Of a stretch of DNA of 64,000 nt, positions 48,556 through 57,308 are shown piece by piece. The stretch comes from Leucobacter sp042726155. GTDB lineage: Bacteria; Actinomycetota; Actinomycetes; Actinomycetales; Microbacteriaceae. The position numbers were made by a program, and so were the translations under genes. The number at the start of each line of letters is the position of its first letter. Position 1 is the first letter of the stretch. The notes under the pieces were generated by a model. The model did no database searches, was not told where the DNA came from, and was given only the letters and a program-made list of their open reading frames with translations. Location of the stretch: NCBI RefSeq assembly GCF_042726155.1, contig NZ_JBHXHV010000001.1:372001-436000 (forward strand). The letters are read 5' to 3'.

Positions 48556-50702
48556 GCAGTGCGAACACAGTGAATCGGCCGGTCACCATTGTCTGCATTG
48601 GCGCCGGCCCGGGCGCCGTCATGCTGCTGGAGCGCTTCGTCGCGAGCCACTCGCGCGACAGCCCCGAGCTGCGCATCGACGTGCACCTCGTCGACCCGCA
48701 TCACCCGGGTGGCGGGCGCATCTGGCGGCGCGAGCAGTCGCCGCTGCTGAAACTGAATTCGATGCTCGAAGACGTAGCGTTCTTCACTGACGCCTCGTGC
48801 ACCGTCGACGGCCCGATCGCGCCCGGCCCGTCGCTCGCCGAGTGGGTGCGGGCCGTGCGCGCGGGCGACATCGCGCTGCCCGCGTGGGCCGACGACAGCA
48901 TCACGCGCGAGATCGCGAGCATCGGCGACCGTGACTTCCCGACGCGGCGACTGAACAACGCCTACCTCGGCTGGGCCTTCGACGAGACCCTGCGGCGGGC
49001 GGCCGCGGGCCTCACGGTCGAGTGGCATCAGGACTTCGCGACCGCGGTCGAGGATCGCGCGGCGGGCGACCGCCCAGGCCAGACTGTGCGGCTCGCGTCG
49101 GGGGCTTCACTCGATGCCGACATCGTCGTGTACGCGCTCGGCCACAATGGCACGGAGCACTCCGATGACTCGGTGCGGCTCGCCGACTTCGCCGCGCGCC
49201 ACGACCTCGCTTACGTGGCGCCGGCGTTCACTGCAGACCTGGACCTCTCCCACATCGCGCCGGGTGCCGACGTGATCGTTCGCGGCATGGGGCTCGCTGC
49301 CATCGATCTGACCGTGATGCTCACCGAGGGTCGAGGCGGCACGTTCAAAACGCGCGCCGACGGCACGCTGCACTACGAGCCGAGTGGCAACGAACCGACG
49401 CTGCACCTCGGTTCGCGTCGCGGGGTGCCCTACCGGTCAAAGATCACGAGCCGTGTGGCCGGCGACCCGGTGTCGCTTGAGTATCTCGGCGCGGAGTTTC
49501 ACGCCTCGGTCGCCGCACACGATGATGCGCTCGACTTCGAGCGGGACGCGTGGCCGCTCATCGCAAATGAGCTGGTGACCGCGTTCGCCCGGGAGCTGTT
49601 TACGGCCCACCCTGACCGTGTCGTGGGGGACTGGACCGCGTTCGCGCCGCAATTGCGGAGGGTGCTCGCGCGCGAGCGCGGCTACGCGTCGGGGGAGCTC
49701 GCCGCGCTCATTGCCGCACACGTTCCCGACCCCGACGACCGCTTCGACCTGGAAGCCTTCGACCGGCCGCTCGCGTTCTTGCCTGGGGATAGTGGGGCTG
49801 GGGCTGGGGCTGGGTTTGGTGCTGGTGCCGCAGTTGGTGCTGGGGCCGCGGCGGGTCAGGAGCCCGGTGATGCCGTGCATCGCCGCGTGGTCGATCACAT
49901 CGCGACGGATCTGCGTCACCGCACGAGTCAGCGCCACAGTGCCACACAGGCACTGTTTATGGCGGGACTGTTCAGTTATTTGTCACTCGCGGAAGTGCCA
50001 CCGCAGCGCTGGAACGCTCGCAGCCGCACTCAGTTGCTACCTCGTCGCTGGCACACCTACTTCAGCTATCTGGCGAGTGGCCCGCCCGGGCACCGCCTCG
50101 AAGAACTCATCGCGCTTGCAGACGCCGGTGTCGTGCGGTTTCTCGGCGGCGACGTGCAGCTCGAGGCCGATGAACGGGGCGGCGTCTTCACTGCGTCGGG
50201 CAGCGCGGTGGTGGTCGGTGTTGGCGATCGTGCTGGTGTTGGCGATGGTGCGCCGCCGGCTCCCGTTATCGCGCGCACGAGTGTCACCGCTCGCGCGAGT
50301 GTGACCGCGCGCACGCTCATCGATGCGTGGTTGCCAGAGGCGCGGGCATCGCGCAGTGACAACCCCCTGCTGCGCCAGCTGGTCGACACGGGGCGCATCG
50401 CGGAGCTCAGCGTTGTCGATGAGGCCGGCGTCTATGGCTCCGGCGCTCTTAACTCCGGCGCGTTGACGACCGGTCAGATTGAGGCGGCTCTCAATGGCCG
50501 CGTGCCGGGCGAGGCGCGGCAGTTCGCAATGGGCCCGTTTGTGGCGGGTCCGACCGGGGGAGCGTTCACGCGACCGGGGCTCGACTCGCTCCCGTTCCGC
50601 ATCCACGACCGCGTCGCCCGAGCAATCCTCGTGGAGGCCGCCGAACTCACGAACGCCGCCACCCGGGCCGACCCCAAGCTCGCCAACAGACCCGCCGCCT
50701 AA
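48552..50702 (+). CDS. Large FAD/NAD(P)-binding protein
   Basis: A 716-residue flavoprotein of the FAD-NAD(P)-binding (PF13454-like) type. The FAD loop GAGPGA is at residues 17-22 (VTIVCIGAGPGAVMLLERF). LLKLNSMLEDVAFFTD and YALGHNGTEHSDD are conserved elsewhere in this group. Three low-complexity stretches interrupt it: a Gly/Ala run at about 415-437, a Val-Gly run near 555-565, and a TSVTARASVTAR repeat near 575-587. The reaction is unknown; in this operon it may oxidise a sulfur compound or handle a released carbon skeleton. The GTG start overlaps the binding-protein stop. Confidence 0.75.
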   Translation: MSSANTVNRPVTIVCIGAGPGAVMLLERFVASHSRDSPELRIDVHLVDPHHPGGGRIWRREQSPLLKLNSMLEDVAFFTDASCTVDGPIAPGPSLAEWVRAVRAGDIALPAWADDSITREIASIGDRDFPTRRLNNAYLGWAFDETLRRAAAGLTVEWHQDFATAVEDRAAGDRPGQTVRLASGASLDADIVVYALGHNGTEHSDDSVRLADFAARHDLAYVAPAFTADLDLSHIAPGADVIVRGMGLAAIDLTVMLTEGRGGTFKTRADGTLHYEPSGNEPTLHLGSRRGVPYRSKITSRVAGDPVSLEYLGAEFHASVAAHDDALDFERDAWPLIANELVTAFARELFTAHPDRVVGDWTAFAPQLRRVLARERGYASGELAALIAAHVPDPDDRFDLEAFDRPLAFLPGDSGAGAGAGFGAGAAVGAGAAAGQEPGDAVHRRVVDHIATDLRHRTSQRHSATQALFMAGLFSYLSLAEVPPQRWNARSRTQLLPRRWHTYFSYLASGPPGHRLEELIALADAGVVRFLGGDVQLEADERGGVFTASGSAVVVGVGDRAGVGDGAPPAPVIARTSVTARASVTARTLIDAWLPEARASRSDNPLLRQLVDTGRIAELSVVDEAGVYGSGALNSGALTTGQIEAALNGRVPGEARQFAMGPFVAGPTGGAFTRPGLDSLPFRIHDRVARAILVEAAELTNAATRADPKLANRPAA

Positions 50703-50703
50703 C

Positions 50704-50860
50704 TCCCCCCTCCCCCTACCTCCACCCCTACCCCTACCCCCCCGATCCGCCGCCGCCGAACGTACGCAAATGGTCGAATACGCCGCCCAAAACGACCATA
50801 TGAGTGCTCTCGACGGGGGCTCCGGGGGTAGGGGGGTAGGGGGGGGGCGGGGTTAGGGGG
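50704..50860. repeat. Large inverted repeat, copy 2 of the GCAAATGGTCG element
   Basis: ACGCAAATGGTCG at 50764-50776 pairs with CGACCATATGAGT at 50793-50805, the same core as the 5.3-kb copy. C-rich DNA at 50704-50743 (CCCCTACC words) faces G-rich DNA at 50823-50860 (GGTAGGGG words). It lies between the convergent FAD and DUF1684 genes. Confidence 0.78.
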
Positions 50861-51668
50861 TCTGCAGGTTTAGGTTTGGGCGCAGTTCGCCCGCTTCTAT
50901 GCGTACCTGGAGTCGGTTTTCGGGCGGCGGGAACGGGCAGGTCGCGCTCTCTGAGTACGCACACGGCGGGTTCGACGCACGATTGAAGTCGATGCGCACG
51001 GTGGTGTCGTTGACGGGCTGCACGCTCACGAAGCGGGCGGCCGGAAACGTAAGGTCAGCGCCCGACGCATCGGCGAAGATCGCGCGCAGATCTCCGCCAG
51101 CGGCCGATCCGAAGAGCGTGAGTGCGACCGGCTCGCCCCCGATCTCGAATTCGGCGACGCCCGCAGAATCATAGTGCTGCGTACGATCTGCGCCAGCCGC
51201 GCTGGCGACCTCGACGCCATCGCGCGGCTTCGGCACGAACCGCGCGGTCACCACCCAGCTCTCGTTCGCCGGAAAAGTGCCGGTGCCTGCGTATTCGGCA
51301 CGGGCAGCCGCCGCCGGATCGCGCGGGCGCACAATGATGTTGCCGCTGCGGGCGGCGATCTCGATCTGCACGTCGCCCCAGCTGAGCGCGTCACCCTGCA
51401 GCCCGGTCAGCGGCCCGATCTCGACCCGCCCGAACGCGGGCGCCCCGTCGCGGGTCACTCCATCACTTTCGGCGAGCTCAACGGTCACGAGCCCAGAGGG
51501 TGCAGCGCTCCAGACGCCCGGCAGATCCGGAAGCCGGGACGGATCACTGGTCAGCCAGTGCATTGCGGTGGCGCTGAGCGGCCCGAACGGTGCGGTGCGG
51601 GCGCGCTCGACTTCGGCGTGCCAGGCGGCGTGTGCGTCGGTGAATGTGGTCGCGGTCGACTCGGTCAT
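50853..51668 (-). CDS. DUF1684 family protein
   Basis: A 271-residue cytoplasmic protein of unknown function. The family's C-terminal signature is present as IDFNRASNPPCAYSESATCP followed by PPPENRLQV. The N-terminal AHAAWHAEVERARTAPFGPL and middle RFVPKPRDGVEV segments also fit. The ATG at 51668 follows AAGGAG by four bases. No enzymatic activity is established for the family to my knowledge. It is convergent with the FAD-protein gene and divergent from a GNAT gene. Confidence 0.82.
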   Translation of the reverse strand: MTESTATTFTDAHAAWHAEVERARTAPFGPLSATAMHWLTSDPSRLPDLPGVWSAAPSGLVTVELAESDGVTRDGAPAFGRVEIGPLTGLQGDALSWGDVQIEIAARSGNIIVRPRDPAAAARAEYAGTGTFPANESWVVTARFVPKPRDGVEVASAAGADRTQHYDSAGVAEFEIGGEPVALTLFGSAAGGDLRAIFADASGADLTFPAARFVSVQPVNDTTVRIDFNRASNPPCAYSESATCPFPPPENRLQVRIEAGELRPNLNLQTP

Positions 51669-51766
51669 GGGGCTCCTTCGCGGCTGTGAATCCCAGCCCA
51701 CCACACTCGCGCGCCGGAAAGTGCACTGTGACGTGAAATTTCGCTCACCCGCGCGCGGGGTGCAGA

Positions 51767-52375
51767 ATGGCGCACATGGCACTTGATCACCCCGGCACAC
51801 TCCGCGGATCCCTCGTCACGCTCGAGCCCCTCGCCCTTGCACACCTGGAGGGCCTCGCCGCAGCGGTCTCCGACGGCGAGCTGTGGAAGCTCTGGTACAC
51901 CTCGATTCCGGCGCCCGACGAGATGGAAACCGAGATTCGCAGGCGACTCGGCCTGCAAGAGGCGGGATCGATGCTCCCGTTCACCGCGCGACGCAACGAC
52001 ACCGGCGCGATCATCGGCATGACAACGTTCATGAACATTGACTCGATCACCCCGCGCGTCGAGATTGGTTCCACGTGGAACGCGCTCAGCGCGCAGTCGA
52101 CGGGCACGAACCCGGAATCAAAACTGCTACTGCTGCAGCACGCCTTTGAGGTCTGGGGCTGCACGGCGGTCGAGTTTCGCACGGACCACAACAATCACCA
52201 GTCCCGCGCGGCGATTGCGCGCCTCGGGGCCAAGCAGGACGGCGTGCTGCGCGCGCACCTGCGCCCCGCCGCCGGGTACCTGCGCGATACCGTATCGTTC
52301 TCGATCACGCACCCCGAGTGGGCCGGTGTGAAGCTCGGCCTCGAGCACCGCATCGCGAAGCACCTGGCGGCGTAG
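51767..52375 (+). CDS. GNAT-family acetyltransferase (RimJ-like)
   Basis: A protein of about 202 residues in the RimJ/RimL-type GNAT group. It has LRGSLVTLEPLALAHLEGLA at the start, RVEIGSTWNALSAQSTGTNP in the middle and AFEVWGCTAVEFRTDHNNHQ followed by SRAAIARLGAKQDGVLRAHL. The last segment is the family's acetyl-CoA and substrate region. An ATG three codons later is an equally possible start. The target is unknown. Confidence 0.8.
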   Translation: MAHMALDHPGTLRGSLVTLEPLALAHLEGLAAAVSDGELWKLWYTSIPAPDEMETEIRRRLGLQEAGSMLPFTARRNDTGAIIGMTTFMNIDSITPRVEIGSTWNALSAQSTGTNPESKLLLLQHAFEVWGCTAVEFRTDHNNHQSRAAIARLGAKQDGVLRAHLRPAAGYLRDTVSFSITHPEWAGVKLGLEHRIAKHLAA

Positions 52376-52427
52376 CGGCGACTGACCGGGCGCCCGCCGC
52401 GACCGCGCCGGTCTGTTCAGTTAGATC

Positions 52428-53054
52428 TCACTCGGGTCGCGGGCCCACGGCGACCGTGACGAGCGCCGAGATTGCGGCCTCGTCGAGCGATGATCGGCTG
52501 AGCGCCCGCAGCAGTAGCGCGCCGACGAGCGCCTCTGCAATGTCGTCGACCGGGGCGCCCGGCTGCAGATTCGGCTCGCTGCCGATGGCGGCGGTCAGCC
52601 GCGCCGAAAGTGCGCCGGATCCCGATCCCGCAATGGTGTCGCGCAGCCGCTGGGCCACGTCCGCATTGTCGGTCGCGGCCGCGATGAGAGACCGCGCGAG
52701 CCCCTCGCCCTGCGGGCTGAGGAGCACCTCGGTGATCGCGCGAAACCAGCTCGTGAGGTCGCGGCGAATGTCACCCGTGTTGGGTACGTCGAGGCGCTCG
52801 CGCAGGATCATGCCCTCGAGCAGCGCCTCCGCGATGATCGCGCTCTTCGACTTCCACCAGCGATAGATGGTCTGCTTGCCGACGCCCGCCCGCGCTGCGA
52901 TGCCCTCGATGGCGAGGTGGTCGTAACCGCGCTCGGCAAGAATCTCAATGGCCGCCTGCAGGATCGCCTGGCGCGCTGCCTCACTGCGCACAGGTCCGCT
53001 GCGCGAGGTCGCTGCGCTGCGCAAGGTCGCTGCGCCGCGCGAGTTCGCTGCCAC
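52428..53054 (-). CDS. TetR-family regulator
   Basis: A 208-residue repressor. The helix-turn-helix is ARQAILQAAIEILAERGYDH then EGIAARAGVGKQTIYRWWKS, with a TetR_C_11-like ligand domain. The GTG at 53054 follows GGAG by six bases, so the longer frame reaching into the MMPL gene is rejected. The first 20 residues include a repeated LRSAATSRS word. It is divergent from the MMPL exporter gene and probably represses it. Confidence 0.85.
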   Translation of the reverse strand: MAANSRGAATLRSAATSRSGPVRSEAARQAILQAAIEILAERGYDHLAIEGIAARAGVGKQTIYRWWKSKSAIIAEALLEGMILRERLDVPNTGDIRRDLTSWFRAITEVLLSPQGEGLARSLIAAATDNADVAQRLRDTIAGSGSGALSARLTAAIGSEPNLQPGAPVDDIAEALVGALLLRALSRSSLDEAAISALVTVAVGPRPE

Positions 53055-53074
53055 GAATGCTCCGATCAGTAAAG

Positions 53075-53088
53075 ACGAGACGGTTCGT
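53075..53088. promoter_or_regulatory. Possible TetR operator between tetR and MMPL
   Basis: ACGAGACGGTTCGT has symmetric ends (ACGA and TCGT) with an imperfect centre. It lies 21 bases upstream of the TetR start codon and 89 bases from the MMPL start. The palindrome is weak, so this is a tentative call. Confidence 0.3.
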
Positions 53089-53176
53089 GTTATCTTATCC
53101 CGTGCTGGTCGACGACGATGGCGGCCACCGACGCTGCCACCCCTGCTGCGGCCACCGCGCGACATAGGGAGAACGC

Positions 53177-55747
53177 ATGGCCGAGCTGCTGCACCGTTTA
53201 GGAACCTTCGCCGCACGGCGCGCCTGGACGGTGATTCTCGCTTGGGTGGTCATTCTCGGCATCGCGGTCGGCGGCTTTCTCGTCGGTTTCAAGGGCCTGA
53301 GCTCGAGCTTCGATGTGCCAGGCACCGCCTCGGGCAAGGTGCTCGAGAAGCTTGAAAAGTCGCTGCCCGACTTCAGCGGGGCCTCTGGCACCGTGGTCTT
53401 CCACTCGACGAGCGGCGAGGCGCTGACCGAAGCGCAGCGATCCGACATTTCGAAGCTCGCGGACGGGGCAAAAGACCTACCCGACGTCGCCGATGTCATC
53501 GACCCGTTCGACGCCCAGCAGCAGCTCTCCGATCAGCAGCAGCAGATCGCCGACGGTCGCAAGCAGATCGAAGACGGGCGCACGCAGGCAGCGGCGGGGC
53601 AGGATCAGCTCGACGCCGCCCGCGAGCAAATCGCCGCTGGTCAAACGCAGCTGGACGCAGCGAATGCTCAGCTCTCGGCGGCGGGCCTGCCCGAGGCGCA
53701 GCTCGCTCCGCAGCTTGAAGCGCTTGCCGCGCAGCAGCAACAGCTCGACGCGGGGAACGCCGAACTCGATGCGCGCCAGCAGCAGCTCGATGACGCCGTC
53801 GCCGAGCTCGACGCAAACCAGAGGAAGCTCGAACAGGGCGCGAAGCTCGCGTCGTACGCCGACGGCATTGGCGTCGTCTCGGACGACGGCGCTACGGCGC
53901 TCGTCAACGTTTCGTTCACAGAACCGCGACTCGACCTCTCCCAGGAGACGAAAGACGCCGTCATCGAGCATTTTGAAGGCACCGAGATCGACGGCGTCGA
54001 GGTCGCGCTGTCGACCGACATCTCGCAGGGCGTGCCAGAGATTCTCGGGGTGGGCGAGGCCGTCGGCGTGGTGATCGCGGCGATCGTGCTGATCGTGGTG
54101 CTCGGTTCGATTCTCGCCGCCGCCTTCCCGATCGTCACGGCGCTCGTCGGCGTCGGAATCGGCGCAATGGCAACGCTGTCGTTCTCCGGGGTCACGCAGA
54201 TGGCGTCGGTGACGCCCATTCTCGGCGTGATGCTCGGGCTCGCAGTCGGCATCGACTACTCGCTCTTCATTCTCTACCGGCACCGCAAACAGCTGCTGCA
54301 GGGCGCGGGCGTCGTCGAATCGATCGGGCTCGCCAACGGCACCGCGGGTAACGCGGTCGTCTTCGCGGGCACGACGGTGATCGTTGCGCTACTCGCACTG
54401 AATATCACCGGCATTCCGTTCCTCGGTCTGATGGGCACCGCCGGTGCGGTCAGCGTCGCCGTCGCCGTGCTGATCGCGGTGTCGCTCACGCCAGCGCTGC
54501 TCGGCCTCGCCGGGACGCGTCTGCTCAGCCGCAAGGCGCGGGCGCGGGCCGAGATCGCCGCCGGAGTCGCCGTTGAGGCCGATCCGGCGCGTGCTGGTGC
54601 CGCGGGTGCATCTGCTGCCGCGAGTGTGCCGGTTCGTGGCGGCGTGAAGCCCATGACGAACGCCCGCGCGATCATCACGACGATCGTCGCCACCATCGTG
54701 TTGCTCGTCATCGCGATCCCCTCGATGTCGATGCGCCTCGGACTGCCCGACGGCGGGTCGGAGGCCGAGGGATCCACCGCGTACCGCGCGTACACCCTGA
54801 CGAACGAGGCGTTCGGAGAGGGAGCGAACGGTCCGCTGCTCATCACCGCGGCATTGCCCAAGGGGCTCGACGATGACGGCGTGCTCGACGCGCAGGTCGC
54901 CGTCGCCGGAAAGCTCGCCGCCATGGACGACGTCAAGGCGGTCGCTCCGGTCGCCGTCTCCGACGATCACCGCCTCGCGGCGTTCCAGGTAGTGCCAGCG
55001 GAGGGGCCTAATAGTCTCTCGACCGAGACGCTCGTGCGTGATCTGCGCGAAATGCCGCCCATTGATGGCGACTACGCGCTCGGCGTCGCCGGGCAAGCCG
55101 CCATCAACATCGACATTTCTGAGGGGCTGCAAGACGTGCTGCCGCTCTATTTGGTGGTCGTGGTGGGGCTTTCGTTCCTGATCATGGTGATGGTGTTCCG
55201 CTCCCTCGTCGTGCCGCTGATCGCGACCGGTGGCTTCGTGCTGTCGCTGTTCGCGACCTACGGTGCGGTCACCGCGGTGTTCCAGTGGGGCTGGCTAGGG
55301 GAGTGGCTCGGTGTGCACAACCCCGGGCCGATCCTGAGCTTCTTGCCGGTGATTCTCGTCGGCATTCTGTTTGGTCTCGCGATGGATTACCAGCTCTTCC
55401 TGGCGACCGGCATGCGCGAGGCTTACGCGCACGGGGCGCCCGCGAAACTCGCGGTGGCGCAGGGGTTCCGCGCCGGGCGCACGGTGGTGATCGCCGCGGC
55501 GATCATCATGGTCGCGGTGTTCGGCGGGTTTATCGCGTCCGATTCGGTGATGATCAAGTCGATGGGCTTCGGACTCGCGCTGGGCGTGCTGCTCGACGCG
55601 ATCGTGGTGCGCATGCTGCTCGTGCCCGCACTGATGCACCTCGTCGGACGTGGCGCCTGGTGGCTGCCCAAGTGGCTCGACCGCATCATCCCCAACGTTG
55701 ACGTGGAGGGCGCGGCGCTGGAACGCCGCCACCCGGTCCACCACTAG
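53177..55747 (+). CDS. MMPL-family transporter
   Basis: An 856-residue RND-superfamily exporter in the inner membrane. Helix 1 is at residues 13-35. The first extracytoplasmic domain contains a long Gln-rich coiled coil at about 113-225 (QQQIADGRKQIEDGR, AAREQIAAGQTQLDAA), as in YhgE/Pip-like and mycobacterial MmpL relatives. Proton-relay motifs GLAVGIDYSLFILYRHR and GLAMDYQLFLATGMREAY lie in the two membrane halves. MmpL-type proteins export lipids, siderophores or drugs. The gene is divergent from tetR, which suggests inducible efflux. Confidence 0.9.
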   Translation: MAELLHRLGTFAARRAWTVILAWVVILGIAVGGFLVGFKGLSSSFDVPGTASGKVLEKLEKSLPDFSGASGTVVFHSTSGEALTEAQRSDISKLADGAKDLPDVADVIDPFDAQQQLSDQQQQIADGRKQIEDGRTQAAAGQDQLDAAREQIAAGQTQLDAANAQLSAAGLPEAQLAPQLEALAAQQQQLDAGNAELDARQQQLDDAVAELDANQRKLEQGAKLASYADGIGVVSDDGATALVNVSFTEPRLDLSQETKDAVIEHFEGTEIDGVEVALSTDISQGVPEILGVGEAVGVVIAAIVLIVVLGSILAAAFPIVTALVGVGIGAMATLSFSGVTQMASVTPILGVMLGLAVGIDYSLFILYRHRKQLLQGAGVVESIGLANGTAGNAVVFAGTTVIVALLALNITGIPFLGLMGTAGAVSVAVAVLIAVSLTPALLGLAGTRLLSRKARARAEIAAGVAVEADPARAGAAGASAAASVPVRGGVKPMTNARAIITTIVATIVLLVIAIPSMSMRLGLPDGGSEAEGSTAYRAYTLTNEAFGEGANGPLLITAALPKGLDDDGVLDAQVAVAGKLAAMDDVKAVAPVAVSDDHRLAAFQVVPAEGPNSLSTETLVRDLREMPPIDGDYALGVAGQAAINIDISEGLQDVLPLYLVVVVGLSFLIMVMVFRSLVVPLIATGGFVLSLFATYGAVTAVFQWGWLGEWLGVHNPGPILSFLPVILVGILFGLAMDYQLFLATGMREAYAHGAPAKLAVAQGFRAGRTVVIAAAIIMVAVFGGFIASDSVMIKSMGFGLALGVLLDAIVVRMLLVPALMHLVGRGAWWLPKWLDRIIPNVDVEGAALERRHPVHH

Positions 55748-55763
55748 TGGTGCCGTTGGTGGA

Positions 55764-55823
55764 GGGGCTGTTGCGAGCGGTGCTGGTGCGAGCGGTGCTG
55801 TTGCGAGCGGGGCGTTTGCGAGC
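55764..55823 (+). repeat. Four 15-bp tandem repeats after the MMPL gene
   Basis: Four units of the type GGTGCTGTTGCGAGC fill 55764-55823 with one to three differences each. They begin 16 bases after the MMPL stop and run straight into the left arm of the next inverted repeat. Confidence 0.85.
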
Positions 55824-55877
55824 GGGGTAACTTGTGACGCGTGTCGCGTACCCGACACGCGTCACAAGTTACCCCGC
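55822..55877. repeat. Perfect 25-bp inverted repeat, GGGGTAACTT element copy 1
   Basis: The arm at 55822-55846 begins GCGGGGTAACTTGTGACGCG and is exactly complementary to 55853-55877, leaving a 6-base loop. Related copies are at 57.1 and 58.4 kb. It separates the convergent MMPL and endonuclease-fold genes and could end transcription from both sides. Confidence 0.85.
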
Positions 55878-55959
55878 TTCCGGGCGCAGCGGTGTGCCCC
55901 GCTTCCGGGCGCAGCGGTCCGCACCGCGGTGTGCGCCGCGGTGCGTCCGTGCTGCTGTG

Positions 55960-56913
55960 TTAGCTGATGCGCGTAGCTTGGTTGAGCCGCGCCAGGGCCG
56001 ATTCGATTGCCTCTGCCAGGGTTGTGAGCATATCGGCCATATCACTGAGATCGTCGTCCATGACGATGATCACCGTCCAGCCGGCGTTCGTCATTTGCTT
56101 GCGTCGGGCAGCGTCCCATCGCAGTTGCTCGGTGCTCGCGAAATGGTAGCCGCCCTCGTACTCGATTGCGATGCGCAAGAGCGGGTAACCGAGGTCGGCG
56201 TGTAACACCCGTAGGCGAGTCACGACACGACAGTTCACGACGGGTTCGTCGAAACCTGCGTCAACAATCGCTAACCGCACGTATGTCTCTGGCGGCGAAT
56301 CCACCGGCCACCGGAGCAGTGCAATTGCGCGTTTGCGCAGTGGTGCACCGTGCGTATTGCGATGACGCAGGCGTGCGAGTTCGAGGTCAGCAGGAGTGCA
56401 CAGCGAATCCGTGCGGCCGCCCCCACCTCCGAGTACTCGCGCCCCCGACAAGAGAGAGTCGCCCGCGGCGACGAGATCCGGAAATGACACCACCGCTGCC
56501 AATTGACACCACACGTCCGCTGCCGATGGGATCGTGATTCCGTCAGTCCGTTGCCAGTTCAGAACCCCGCTCTTGACGCGATGGCCTTCGACGATTCGGT
56601 GTTGGGGTGCCCGGTGCGGGGAGAAGGATCCAACATCGACTCGGCCGCGCACCGGAAGCGGGCACGGAATGCCGAACACTGTCGCGGCTGACCTTCGCGA
56701 CAGAAAATGCTCGGGTCGCAGCGTCATACCGACGGCGATGCAACGGGCGCGGTAACTGAATGCGTCGAAGTCGTACTCCGGGTGCAGCACCAGACCGCGG
56801 CTCAGACGCCGAATGTCGCGAGCGCGAAGACGGTGCGCGGGCACGCCGCCGGCAATGAGCTCGGCAGCGCGATATGCCTCGGGGGCAAACTCGATGCTCT
56901 TTCTGTGCGACAT
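55960..56913 (-). CDS. DUF559/VSR-like endonuclease-fold protein
   Basis: A 317-residue protein common in actinomycetes. The C-terminal third has a PD-(D/E)xK-like pattern: ETYVRLAIVDAGFDEPVVNC, then LHADLGYPLLRIAIEYEGGY and WDAARRKQMTNAGWTVIIVM. The Asp of HADLGYP and the Glu of IEYEGGYH are the likely metal ligands. The N-terminal half (VPAHRLRARDIRRLSRGLVL, RRSAATVFGIPCPLP) resembles the winged-helix region of AbiEi-like proteins. The function is unknown; DNA repair or a defence-related nuclease are possibilities. The protein may be singly transcribed, with inverted repeats on both sides. Confidence 0.7.
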   Translation of the reverse strand: MSHRKSIEFAPEAYRAAELIAGGVPAHRLRARDIRRLSRGLVLHPEYDFDAFSYRARCIAVGMTLRPEHFLSRRSAATVFGIPCPLPVRGRVDVGSFSPHRAPQHRIVEGHRVKSGVLNWQRTDGITIPSAADVWCQLAAVVSFPDLVAAGDSLLSGARVLGGGGGRTDSLCTPADLELARLRHRNTHGAPLRKRAIALLRWPVDSPPETYVRLAIVDAGFDEPVVNCRVVTRLRVLHADLGYPLLRIAIEYEGGYHFASTEQLRWDAARRKQMTNAGWTVIIVMDDDLSDMADMLTTLAEAIESALARLNQATRIS

Positions 56914-57308
56914 CTTGCAAGTGTGAGTCGTCGCGCACGAGCCGGTGGGAGCCGGTCAGAATATGTGGATAACTTGCGCCGTTCAGCCTGGAGCGCCGCT
57001 TGTGAGCGGTTGCGCGTGTTCCTCTCGGCGCGGGCGCATTCGACCCTGCTGTCGAGACCCGGCTCACCCCTTCGGAGCGGGGTAACTTCTCGCGCGTGTC
57101 GGCCGCGCGACACGCGTCAAGAGTTACCCCGCTCGCGGCGATGCGCACGAAAATCGAGACAACTTAAGTCCGAAAACCTTCTAATGCCATAACTCTTCTT
57201 AAGCTCAACGCAATGCGTGTATGAGGTAATCGCTGCATCCATCAGATCGAGTCCCGACGATGGTCTGCGGGAGATTCGGGCCGGCCTCCACGAGCGAGGG
57301 GGAGGGTC
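56914..57308. other. 395-bp divergent intergenic region
   Basis: The left part is ordinary GC-rich DNA. Copy 2 of the GGGGTAACTT inverted repeat occupies 57075-57134. The stretch 57155-57235 is AT-rich for this genome, with two CTTAAG words, and probably holds the promoter of the sigma-factor gene. No open frame there looks real. Confidence 0.6.
57075..57134. repeat. Inverted repeat, GGGGTAACTT element copy 2
   Basis: GAGCGGGGTAACTT at 57075 pairs with AGTTACCCCGCTC ending at 57134. An inner CGCGTGTCG pairs with CGACACGCG. Four or five central positions do not pair. The ends and inner arm match copy 1 at 55.8 kb. Confidence 0.82.

Noticed and set aside
55824..55967. Forward frame continuing through the 15-bp repeats and hairpin after the MMPL gene
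   Set aside because: It is in a different frame from MMPL, starts inside that gene and reads through the hairpin into non-coding DNA.
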